A stretch of DNA of 64,000 bases. Source: Phytophthora sp. 'mugwort'. Lineage: Eukaryota > Oomycota > Peronosporomycetes > Peronosporales > Peronosporaceae. Under the pieces are notes generated by a model. It made no database searches. It worked only from the letters and a program-made list of their open reading frames with translations, and was not told the DNA's origin. The stretch lies in NCBI GenBank assembly GCA_033558025.1, contig JAUCEF010000003.1:682001-746000 (forward strand). The letters run 5' to 3'. Shown one piece after another: positions 45,626 through 55,190 of this stretch (within the stretch, counting starts at the first letter, position 1; the number at the start of each line of letters is the position of its first letter). Both the position numbers and the translations under genes were made by a program.

Positions 45626-46839
45626 GCAATTGAGTTGGTACGGCGGTAGGAGCTGGCATGTCGCCGATGACCTCTATAATGGATGTGTATACTTGGATCA
45701 ACTGGTGGTGAAAAATGAGAGCCATAAACCGCACCATCCACGAGGGATGCGTCGGTGCCATTTATACAATCACGATTAGAATTTTGACGTGTTCGCCTTC
45801 TTAAACGTGATCGACCTTTTCTCGTCCCGATGAATATATCTTCGCACTGGTTTCGGCATACCAGGACTCGAGATCGCTAACACTTATTTACTTCTATAAA
45901 ATGTAGGCATATCGCGAACTTTAAATTGAAGCGGCATTGACACGCTTTCGAATCAGGGTCTACAATCCACCCTTCACTAGGCATGCCTTCCCACAGCATA
46001 CGCAACGTGTAAGGCGACTTGAAAGACAGAGTGACGTCTTCGTCATGTAGTCATTATCACTTCCAGTTCGGATTGATATATAAATATATATATATATATT
46101 CTCACGAATACAATGCCGAAAGGTTGCTCCTGTGGCAAGCTCCAGATATGCGTTCGCATCCGGATGGTCGGTGCTACATTCCGTCGTATGATAGTGCTAG
46201 CAACGTTCTCGTTGAATCTCGTATCGGGGTGGGCGGTGTCTCCCTTGTCGCAATGTTGCGGAGCAAAATCCTCTTCCTTGCTGTTCGACATCTCATCTCC
46301 CTCTCAGTTTGAAATCTCATTAGGATTAACGCATGCAGCTCCAAGCCATGGCTCTGAGATTACACGAACCAGACGTAAGCCTCCAATTGGAGGAAGGGCT
46401 TCAGCTTTAGTTGCGCCAACTCTTTCATACGATAGTACAGTGCCTTCAAACGTGAGTGATACTTTAAATGAAACGTTCTTAACCCGAAATGCATTTCTCG
46501 ATCTGTTCAAACGTAGCATCTCAATGGGTGTAGCTCGGTCAGAATTGTTAACAATCGTCAGTGTTTTATGGTATTGTTCCAATATTCTACTTTAGGTAGC
46601 TCATAACAGAAGCTCGAACGCTTACTGTGGTTTAACGCCCGGTGTGCGTAGCCCGCGGGGTTAAACCCAGGCTTACCTAATACAGTCAAAAGAGTTGCAC
46701 TTTGTCCGGTTGAATTTTGTACTAGACACACTTGCTGCTGTGAGTGGCGACTAGTGGCTAGTGCGGCGCCAAAAAGTGGCTAGTCGGAACAGTAGTTACA
46801 AAAGTAGTTAGTTGGAAATTAAAAAATCGAAAATCGGTA
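45626..46839. other. Former flank of element D carried in the inverted segment
   Basis: No recognisable gene. (AT)n microsatellite-like tract at about 46076-46100. An AAAGTGGCTA...GGAAC motif at 46773-46790 recurs at 45060-45077 just outside the left breakpoint. Confidence 0.5.
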
Positions 46840-46847
46840 CCCGTTGC

Positions 46848-47993
46848 CAATGCTTTCTCATAAAGCATCGGCTAACTTGTTGTTGTTCTCCGCAACAGTC
46901 TGGCGGCGTGCGAAGTTCTTCGACGCCCCGGAGTCTATCAAGACTCGGAAGGGATGGGTGTATTCCCGTACACTTACGTGTACTACTAGAAGCCCAACGC
47001 TGCCCATGTTCGATTGGAGAGCGCAAAACCTCTCAGGGGCTAAGCCTCCATGGTGCGCGCCACCCGCGCACCGCTCATGAAGACTTAGATCTTCTCCAGT
47101 AGGGCGCCTCCCCCCCTACTGGTGTCCTGTTCCCCTGAACGTTGGGTCGCCACCTTTGCCAGCAACCCTTGAGCGCGATGAGCTTGGGAGGGAAACGTTT
47201 ATGCTGTCCCTGCGCAAAACAGGCACGTGCCATGTGCCCTAGCTTACCACAGCTATAGCAGCAAATATCATGCTGCTCGGCGAGCCCAACTTCCATTGGA
47301 CTGGCCCGTTTGGGGTCCCGCGACTTTGTGTCGCTATCCCTGGCCACATCGCCGCCGGCGTGCACGCCTGTCGGTGACTGTACTCCTCTTGGTGGGCGAC
47401 TTGAATCGCCTCTTTCCGAGTATTGGCCTGCACCCGAAACAGCTGGGTGCGGGTTGGGCCTACTCTTAGGCCGTCCATGAACACCGGCACCTTGATGTGT
47501 TCATGGAGTGGGTTCCCCACGAGGGATGCGATGCTCCCGCATCTCTGAATGTACCCACGCAGCTCACGTCTTCCCTGTTTACATGACAGGAAGCGTGACG
47601 CAGGTGGTACTCATAGTTCGCCGGGAGGAACGCGGCTCTAAGCTTTTCACACGGCTAAGCCCAAGATGCAAAGCATCCAGGCGTTGTCGCTTCTCTCATA
47701 TACGCCGTACCCTTAGCACGACCGCTAATTTTGGAAAGGGCGAAAAGCCACTCGGATGTGCTCGGAAGAGATAAGAGCCGCATCCATTGTGAGCTTTCCT
47801 TCTTTCACCCAAAAGTGAAGGGTTTCACCTTCCTTCTTTTCGTACGGGTTTACCTTCATTTGCAATGGCTTGGGGTAGGCGGGTTTCATTCTGCCGCGTG
47901 TTCGATGATCCCCTGATCGTACATGTCGAACGCGGTCGCGCGCTCGACTTGCTCAGCTTGCGTTGACGACGCCAACTTGCGCAAGGCATCCAT
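46848..47993 (-). pseudogene. Element D gag and start of protease
   Basis: Mirror copy of the gag region of element E (57976-59110). ORF ends map onto each other with coordinate sum 105,969 (for example 48067/57902, 47365/58604, 47239/58730), so the copies have no net length change over at least 0.8 kb. The nucleocapsid knuckle CYSCGKLGHMARAC is near 47265. Early stops (after EHAAE) are the same in both copies. Confidence 0.75.
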
Positions 47994-48132
47994 GCCAAGA
48001 TGTCAGCCATCTTACGAGCGGACGCAAACTGTGAGTCATTCAGCTGAGGAAACTCATTCCGGTCCATGTTGCTTGGACCCAGATGCTTCAGATAGTAACC
48101 CGCGTAGGCGAGGATTGACTAGTGCTACCAAG

Positions 48133-48662
48133 TGTGACGGGGTACACAACACCTTGCGCACAGTACGGCCACGTGGGGTATGCAGACCAGTCTCACGCTG
48201 CTGCAGGACCCATCGCCGTGGGGCCGAGGCCCAGCTATCACCCTGGTGAGAGCGCTGCAGGATGCTCAGCCTGGGGCTTTTGCTAAGGCAGTTTTGGAGT
48301 GCAAAGAGGGGCTCAGCAGCAGACTTACGGGAGAGCGGAGCTCCGAAGAGTATACAAGTCTTAGTGAACGGTAGTTCACAAGTCCCTTGTCTGAGAGGAC
48401 TGTTACCAAATTAGATAGATATAATATTGAATATATTTATAAGTGACCTCTTTTAATGCATCTGCATCCTAACACTAAGTCGCCTATAAAGTGCATTAGA
48501 TGCTATCCTATTGGGTGCTTCTGAGGTCTTTGTACCATATGTTGGATCTCTGTCCGTGACGTCACTACCGTGACGCCATAGTGATGTTGACGATATCACT
48601 TAGGGTACTTTAATATACCATTCTGAAGAGTGACGTGGCACTCTTCATGTAACCCCGTTACC
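48133..48662 (-). repeat. 5' LTR of element D (530 bp, with a GC-rich insert)
   Basis: Same family as 21016-21376. Starts (minus sense) GGTAACGGGG and ends CCCCGTCACA at 48133. About 177 bp (48164-48340) of unrelated GC-rich sequence interrupts it near its end. A perfect GTGACGTCAC palindrome lies at 48556-48565. Confidence 0.8.
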
Positions 48663-48667
48663 GTATG
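48663..48667 (-). repeat. Target-site duplication of element D (LTR-start side)
   Basis: GTATG on the plus strand, CATAC in element sense, equal to 45621-45625. Confidence 0.75.
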
Positions 48668-49410
48668 CGACCATTCCTTCGAACAGTCACCGGCCGGCAG
48701 TACGACCCAAATGACGTCCCTATAGGGACAACGAGTGCCTCCGCTAAATGCCAACTCAAGGGCCTCAGTCTCAGCCCACCAGCTAGTCCCTTCGTTCATC
48801 CATAGCCCCGAAATTTCAACCGTGTCAGCCGTACAATCTCGAGCACGAGTAACCGCAGAGCGTCAAAGCAACCTCCGAAGCTCCGTACCCTCGCCTGTTC
48901 CCCAGCACAGTCGAACAACAACCACCGAAATCGTGTTCTCAAACAATGCGAAGAAGGCGCTATGGGTGATGTCGATAAGCCCATTTGCGCATCCTCTAGT
49001 GGACGCGCGCGCAAGCCGCTTCCATGTGCATTCTAATCTGATATTCCTGCGCCATTACAGGAACGATCTACATATCGTTTCATTGAATAACACGCATCAA
49101 TTATAGCCACGGTGATATTGCCTCTCGGTACGGTGCTGCAAACTTGTAATACGGTGCTAAAAGTACGGTTTGCGGTGTCGAAGTCTTCACAAACGGTGTT
49201 AATGATCAGGGCGCGCTATGTGCTCGAGTCCGATGTTACGGTGGTGACGTCGAAATCTACGTTGTTGCCATCCCCCACTTTCCCAAGTGCAGCCTACTTT
49301 CACCTAAGCTGTTTCACTGCTGTACGCATCTGGAAGAACGGGGTCAGCTAGATGTCCCTCCCCCCCCCCCCCCCCCCCCCCCACGGAGAAGGGAGAAGCT
49401 GGATCATGCA
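48668..49410. other. Gene-free region with C23 tract
   Basis: An ORF at 48735-49106 (Ser-rich, TVSAVQSRARVTAERQSN) has no recognised family. A run of 23 C lies at 49360-49382 next to the mariner fragment. Confidence 0.4.
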
Positions 49411-49745
49411 GATCTGTCGAACGCGCGAACGTGTGGCCGATGTTCCAATGAATAAACGTGAGAACCTGAGCCGAATCCAAGCCACATCCTCTGTGAACAC
49501 CTACCTGATCCAGCGCCTGATTAAGGAGGGCTACCTGCGGCGGGCCATGCGACAGACACGGCCATTGCTCACACGTCCGCACCAGTTTGGCCGCCTCGAG
49601 TTCCGTTTGGAGCATGTGAAGCCAGGAGAGCAACGAGGACTACTTTCTCGATCCAATTAGGGCGTCGTGTACATGGACGAGATGTAGTTCTACGTGAAGA
49701 AGATTGGGCTACACTGTGATGCCAGGGCGCTCGTCGACTTTTAAT
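49411..49745 (+). pseudogene. Tc1/mariner-like transposase fragment
   Basis: RERVADVPMNKRENLSRIQA and VNTYLIQRLIKEGYLRRAMR give the N-terminal helix-turn-helix part. TRPLLTRPHQFGRLEFRLEH follows, then VVYMDEM-stop-FYVKK, which corresponds to the first catalytic Asp box (family VH/Y-x-DE-KWFY) with Trp changed to a stop. The remainder of the DDE domain is absent. Confidence 0.65.
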
Positions 49746-49859
49746 TAAACATCGCCATTCTATCGGCAGTTCAAGCAGCACCGCCACTACCTTCTGCACT
49801 ACTCTCTGCTTCTACGCAACCCACTGCAATATTGACTTCCCCCCGATTTGAGTGCTTGA

Positions 49860-50170
49860 TCCATTTCTTAGTTAGGGAAACGCGTGCCTCTGCATTTATA
49901 TTCAGCAAAGGAACGAGGCGGAGCGCTACGTATGCTTATGTTATACAGACCTTAATTGGTTAATACACACCACAGTCCAGGGGATACAGGAAATGCGACG
50001 TGTGAGCAGGTAGGACAAATATGTTGACGTTGTTGTCATCTGCGTACTTCACGATTGCCAGTGATATATGAGCAAGCGGCCATCTAGGAACAAGGTCCGA
50101 AATCGAGGCAATGGAAACTTTGCAGGAATATGATGTTGGATGGTTCAGTGGCGTTGCTCTAACTACCATT
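49860..50170 (-). pseudogene. pogo-type DDE transposase fragment
   Basis: On the minus strand: PLAHISLAIVKYADDNNVNI, FVLPAHTSHFLYPLDCGVY, then a stop and the linker into KKWIKHSNRG-like sequence. The LPAHTSH...PLD motif is diagnostic of the DDE_1 superfamily. It is opposite in strand to the neighbouring mariner fragment and a separate insertion. Confidence 0.6.
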
Positions 50171-51062
50171 TACGGGGCTGGGGCTTTCTTTAGTCTGCTC
50201 TCCTTCCGGGGACAATTGAATATATGTAGAGATGAGGGAGACCCCCACGGCCTCGCCGACGCATCCCAGAATTCTCACGGTTTCGCGGTCGCGAACGCTG
50301 CACGTTTACGGCCATATTATCAGTCGTTAGTTGCGTTTCCTTGTGCTTGACATCCAAGATACGGCTGACATGTATGCAAGTACCGTCCAGATTTTACACA
50401 CCCAACGCTGAATTCACTTCATGTTTTGGGTGTCGTTGGGAACAGCTCGATGCTGGTTGGAAGCGCAGCTGTACGGATAGGTCTCCGGTATCGGGGTGCT
50501 GAGCGACAGTCCACGGGAATACGGAATTATATGTCTTCTACCAGTCTGTCGTCCGTCCCTAAGCTGATGTAAATGAGTTGTGCCCCACGATGACAGTCGA
50601 CAAAGACACAACCACACTTTCTGTTTGGCGATACCTGGTCGCCCTGCGGCAGGACTCACGCTTTCTTTCAACAGCGCATGTTGCAGCCCAGTATAAAATT
50701 AAACATAGAAATGAAAGAAACAGCTGCTGCAAAGACGGCTGGTAGCTGGGAGGGTGGAGTTTGACGTTTTCAGAAATGAGACCACTCTGGCCAGGAAGGG
50801 CTTACTACCTATACGTCGCTCGTACGAAGATACCAATAACGCCAATCGACAGCATTATATACACTAAACCAAATAAACGAGAAACCCACGATGTCGAGGG
50901 GGCCAAGGTTATGTAGTTGAAGTATAACAATCATATCACCGATAGTGAGAAGCAAAGACTCGCTTGAGATCTCTGTATGGCTGTAATAGGTGGCAAGATG
51001 GTCAAACACATAATTTACGAGTATGGATTCTCAATAGCAAAGCGAAGAGACCTTGACGCCTT

Positions 51063-51419
51063 TTGGCGGCGTGTAGTGTATACGCCCTTCTCATTGGTGC
51101 GACGGCAGCGTGTTCTCTACGCGATGTCGATTCTCAGCTTCCAGAATATTGGGAATCAAGCTTCAGTGCAGATACGGTGGTGTGGCGAATGTGGGGCAAC
51201 CACATCATGCGGAACCTCGACCGTTCTACTTGGTGCGATGCAATTTCAGACCCTCCACCGAACTACATTACACACCTGGTTAGGGCTAGGGGCTCACACG
51301 CTCAGCGACAGCTATCAAGTCTGTCAAGGTTCGCTGAAATGGCCCTTGAACGGGTATACGCATCATTACTAGACAACCACCAACTACGCCAGGACGTGGA
51401 AGCATTAGGAAGGCGTTAG
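51063..51419 (+). CDS. Unidentified 118-residue ORF
   Basis: Codes for a moderately hydrophobic N-terminus (SVYALLIGATAACSLRDVD) and a hydrophilic C-terminal half (RFAEMALERVYASLLDNHQL) with helical character. It may be the tail of a frame that began further left (50977 frame shares KRRDLDAFWRRV). No family recognised. Neither start nor promoter is supported. Confidence 0.3.
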   Translation: MAACSVYALLIGATAACSLRDVDSQLPEYWESSFSADTVVWRMWGNHIMRNLDRSTWCDAISDPPPNYITHLVRARGSHAQRQLSSLSRFAEMALERVYASLLDNHQLRQDVEALGRR

Positions 51420-51565
51420 GTGGCCAAGCGAGTACCATACTCGCGCGAAAGTCCTGCATTAGGCTTGCTTTTTAATAAGATATCGCACCACCACCTGCAA
51501 TTAATGTGATTGGCCCACATTCGACACCCGAAAACATTGATGGCGTTGAACACCAGGAAAGTTAG

Positions 51566-52440
51566 TTATATTAAATTAGATTTCAACTCACTATCATGAC
51601 ATGCGTCTTCCAATAAACCACAAGTCTCTATCTTCGTCCTCTTGTTGCACTTCGCTATCCCAAATGTCAGTAACATGCCGCTTCTCGGTCGACAATGGGC
51701 CAGTGGGGTCGAAAGGCCCAGAAGCTTCCAGCCACGAATATCAAATACTCTTCCCACGCTAAACGCTTCGAAGCGGCGAAACGTTTTCACAACATAGGGT
51801 ATAAATCACGCCCACTCGACTCACTGTAATACCGTTGGAACGCCTTGTTCACGTACCCGGTCAAGTACTCAATCGCGGTGAAAACTGGGCAGTAGGCCGG
51901 ACGAAATATCGAAGCGACAACTATACTACTCAGGAAGTGGGTAATCGCAAGGTGTCTGTGAATTGACGCCCTGTCCAAAATCCATACGGAGTGAGCGCCA
52001 GGACACTGGCGCTCACTCCGTACGCAAAAGCTTGACAGCACTTGACAAATTCAATGCGATCAAATGTACCTATGGTGTCGAAGTAATCAATTAACCCGTG
52101 GACGCAAATGAAAGCTAACACAAAACCCCTTGGTTTTCGCTGGAAGTCGCCCCGAATAGCAAGAGATTTCCGCTTGAGAGCGTATCCACGTTATCTAATC
52201 ATTTCACGATTGTCGAAAGATACTTCATTAAGAAAGGCGAGATTGTGGTGACCCCAATAAATATTGTTCAGGTCCTCGATATATCGAAACACATCTCGTT
52301 CCTTAACGAGCATGGCGCGTCGCTTCAGAACTTTATATGTGTCTTCGCAGTCAAGAATTATTCGTCACGCCGATGCCTTTGAAATATGATGTGATGGTCC
52401 GAAAATCATCTTGTTCTTCGTCAAGGTATTCTAGCGGTTT
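51566..52440 (-). pseudogene. Tc1/IS630-like (DDE_3) transposase, frameshifted
   Basis: Minus-strand order: ERDVFRYIEDLNNIYWGHHN and LAFLNEVSFDN (about 52310-52200), FVLAFICVHGLIDYFDTIGT and FDRIEFVKCCQAFAYG (52130-52025), GAHSVWILDRASIHRHLA (catalytic Asp; 51995-51940), RPAYCPVFTAIEYLTGYV (catalytic Glu) and KAFQRYYSESSGRD. The tail KTFRRFEAFSVGRVFDIRGW is in 51790-51566. All catalytic neighbourhoods are visible but several frames are used. A 17-bp inverted repeat (51985-52022) sits exactly between AFAYG and GAHSVW. Confidence 0.7.
51985..52022. repeat. Perfect 17-bp hairpin inside the DDE_3 pseudogene
   Basis: TACGGAGTGAGCGCCAG (51985-52001), loop GACA, exact reverse complement 52006-52022. 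Confidence 0.85.
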
Positions 52441-52852
52441 TTGAGAATAAAACTCGTTTAGCAATCGCCTGTGCTCCTTCGTGAACTTTTTGTCGGTCGT
52501 GGCTTTGGCTCGCTGAAACTTTGCCTCATATCCTTGAATCCATTTCCCGATTGTCTTTTCATTCTTGCTGTATACGTGTGTGAGTTCTTGTCGAGAATAA
52601 CCAACATATTAAATCCCATACAAACAGTGAAACACTGTGTTGGGGTAAGCATGTTGTATCGTAGCAGCTTCCTCCATTTTTCCCGCTCCGTAAACAGACT
52701 TAGTGCTAACGACGCTTCCCTGCCACGGCTGCTGAGAACAACCCCTATATAGCCAGTATGCTGCTACTTTCAACGTGACTCTGCCACAGCATATGCTAGT
52801 GAGAATCCACGACCTTTTCAGCAGCTAGGTCTCGTGACCGCCAACTTCCGTA

Positions 52853-52991
52853 ATTAAGCTCCCCCTGCGTTTGTAGCCTTTTGATAAGCCCAAGAAGAGC
52901 AGGCTGGTACTGGCGGGACTTTAAATCCCGCCAGTACCAGCCTGCTCTTCTTGGGCTTATCAAAAGGCTACAAACGCTGGTGGAGCTTAAT
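52853..52991. repeat. Near-perfect 139-bp palindrome (66-bp arms)
   Basis: Inner 52 bp of the arms (52867-52918 and 52926-52977) are exact reverse complements around a 7-nt loop CTTTAAA. The outer 14 bp match with two differences (from ATTAAGCTCC outward). It is not part of a recognised transposon. Confidence 0.9.
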
Positions 52992-53834
52992 CGTCTCGTT
53001 GTGCACACAGCTCGTGCTAACATGAGTCATGCAACGGAACGAGTGGTTACATCATGATGAGGTAGCATTCTTATACTACCTTGTGTGAGCCCTGCTCTAA
53101 GCGTCTCTTGAGATCGTTGTTGGCAATTGGTGGGGTCTTCTGGCCCCTTATTCACGCGTGACAATCCTGTTGACGTGTCTGGCATAGTTTCCGCTAATCA
53201 CGTCGCTGCTGTGCCAAGAACCCCAAGTCAAAGGTAGCGAGCAACCTGAGTCAATAGAGTCACCCGATCTGCTACCTCCTGTCAAACGGCTGCTGTCGAC
53301 CCCCGGAACCGCTATTGATAAGCACGCCGAACCCGCGCTGAGTGCGCCCTGCTTGGGCTTGAGTTGCCTTGATAAAAAATACAACTATTATCCAATCACG
53401 TGGATTTGTCGATTATGTGGGCGCTTCGCCCAACCGACCAAGATCGGCAAATATCGCCGACCCGAAATTCACAATAGTTGTTCGCGCGCAAGCGCTTGAT
53501 GTTGCCATTTAATTTAGAACGTTCTAAATAGTAGGCTTGTTTTGCCAATACTCTGATTTGATTAAACATTTTCAACTTACATTCTCCTCTCTTAGTATTA
53601 CTGTAATAATGTGCAGTCAGTTTATTTACATATATTGAAATTAAATCCCAATGCAGTGATGTGTCCGTAGCAAAAGATCACGTGAGGTTCTGGCTCGCTC
53701 AGTCAGGTCCCGTATACATGTCTACTAGACGCATATAAATTATATATTATATACTTGTGTCAGGTTTACAAAACTCACGTCATTTGATGTGGCTTTCAAC
53801 ACTTCAAAATAAGACCAACCAAGCACCATCAACA
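52992..53834. other. Gene-free region upstream of the bZIP/START pseudogene
   Basis: No supported ORF. AT-rich in its second half; TATAAATTATATATTATATA at about 53735-53754 lies 80-100 bp before the pseudogene ATG and could have been promoter DNA. Confidence 0.4.
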
Positions 53835-54973
53835 ATGGCGAACGCAAACCGGACAAGAAGACGTGAGTCTAGCGTCGGATGCCAAGGAAATGCTAGGAAT
53901 CTGGGCGAGCAAAAGCTCCAAAAGCATCGCATCAACATGGTACAGTTCCGGCATAAAAAGAAACAGCAGTGGGACTTTTAATGAGGGAGCACAAACGACT
54001 TGCGCATGGGAAAAACTACATGGCAGGCTTGTGGGACGAATTATCTCGCGAAGACTGTTCGAGTTTCAGTGACCAAAGCATGGCCAGATCAGTACGATGG
54101 CTGGTCGTCACAAACGAGACACTGCGGAAACAAAATGCTACTCTTCGTATCGATATCCAGCGTCATGAAGCCCTCCGTAAGGAATTGGTCAATATGTGGA
54201 GTCCTCTTAGCAATGAAGGGAGCTCAGTACAAGATGAAAGATGGTGGTCAAATTCTTCTGATGGTACGCCGTCTTTTGGCTATCATCCGTTCTCCTGTGA
54301 GGAAATAAATGCCACTCCCAACCCGCTTGACAAAGACTTTAAGACAGACTTACCTGTTACAGCATTCGTGGGATCATTCCTCGGTTAGAGTGTGTATCGA
54401 GAAGTAGGCAACCCAAGTAATTCATTGCTGTCGTCTCGCGTACAGTTCATCAAACGTGTACCGTGCTCGATTGCTACGGCCTCTAAAGTATCTTCCGAGC
54501 AGTACCCAGTTTTGCTTTGTTGCTAGTGACGCCACTGGGCTGGCGCTTCGCTCAGTATTCCGAGGTCTCCAGTCACGTCCTACAGGGAAATTGGCCCGGA
54601 GTGTTGTGTGATGGCACACAACATTCCAGGGGTCACAAACCTTCGCTACATATTTCTGGCTCGAACAACGCAGTGGGAATCGTCAAATGGGAAAAAGACA
54701 CTGGGACTTAGCATGAACATCATGAACTTGAAGGCAAAACAGTCAGTCTGCATGAACACAGGAGCGTCCCAGTTGAACCCCGTCAAGTGGGTTGAGGAGG
54801 GCTGGGCGTCCGTCACAATTACTGAAGTGAATGACGCTGCGGTTGACGTCGTCTATGATCATTGGGCTAAATGCGAAAGCAGGCCGCATGCGGACTACCT
54901 CATGGCACAATGGGCGCAATACCTCCTGCACTGGGAGCAGGTTGTCGCACCATTGAAGTTGCTTGCTCAGTAG
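53835..54973 (+). pseudogene. bZIP/START-like protein, decayed paralogue
   Basis: The basic region reads KHRINMVQFRHKKKQQ, followed by a stop near 53980. The coiled-coil part continues in another frame (VTNETLRKQNATLRIDIQRH). The middle has DGTPSFGYHPFSCEEINATP, matching DGGPSFHFYPFTKEDCATIV of the intact paralogue, and is then deleted and broken near 54388. The C-terminal part (54608-54973) is intact (SVTITEVNDAAVDVVYDHWA and HWEQVVAPLKLLAQ). It faces the intact copy tail to tail. At least three lesions, so it is a pseudogene. Confidence 0.75.
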
Positions 54974-55190
54974 GCCACTTGTGGACCAATCTAGATGAAC
55001 AGTATTTTTTTTTAGTTCACAGGTCTACTACCAGGTAGGAAATAGCTTATCCAACATACTACTAGAATTAGATTTAGGATGTACAGGATACTATCTCGGG
55101 ATATTCGCTTGGGTGAAGATTCAGCAAATAGCAACACTGTATTCAATGAGCTCATCTTTGTTCCCTCACGTCTTGAGCGTAAAAACTCTC

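Larger units (their letters stand above)
45134..48662 (-). mobile_element. Gypsy-type LTR element D, internally deleted and cut in two by an inversion
   Basis: The right part (46840-48662) is minus-oriented: LTR, gag, start of protease. The left part (45134-45620) is plus-oriented: protease continuing from the very same point, then the end of an LTR. The 9-bp GGCAACGGG is present at both break ends (45134-45142 and, reversed, 46840-46848). The flank of the LTR start (48663-48667, read reversed) and the flank of the LTR end (45621-45625) are both CATAC. So one element with a CATAC target duplication was split by inversion of 45134-46839, which also carries about 1.2 kb of former flank. Confidence 0.85.

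Noticed and set aside
47923..48249. ORFs antisense to gag in elements D and E (also 57765-58046)
   Set aside because: Identical in both copies only because the DNA is; they oppose the recognisable gag frame and cross the LTR boundary.
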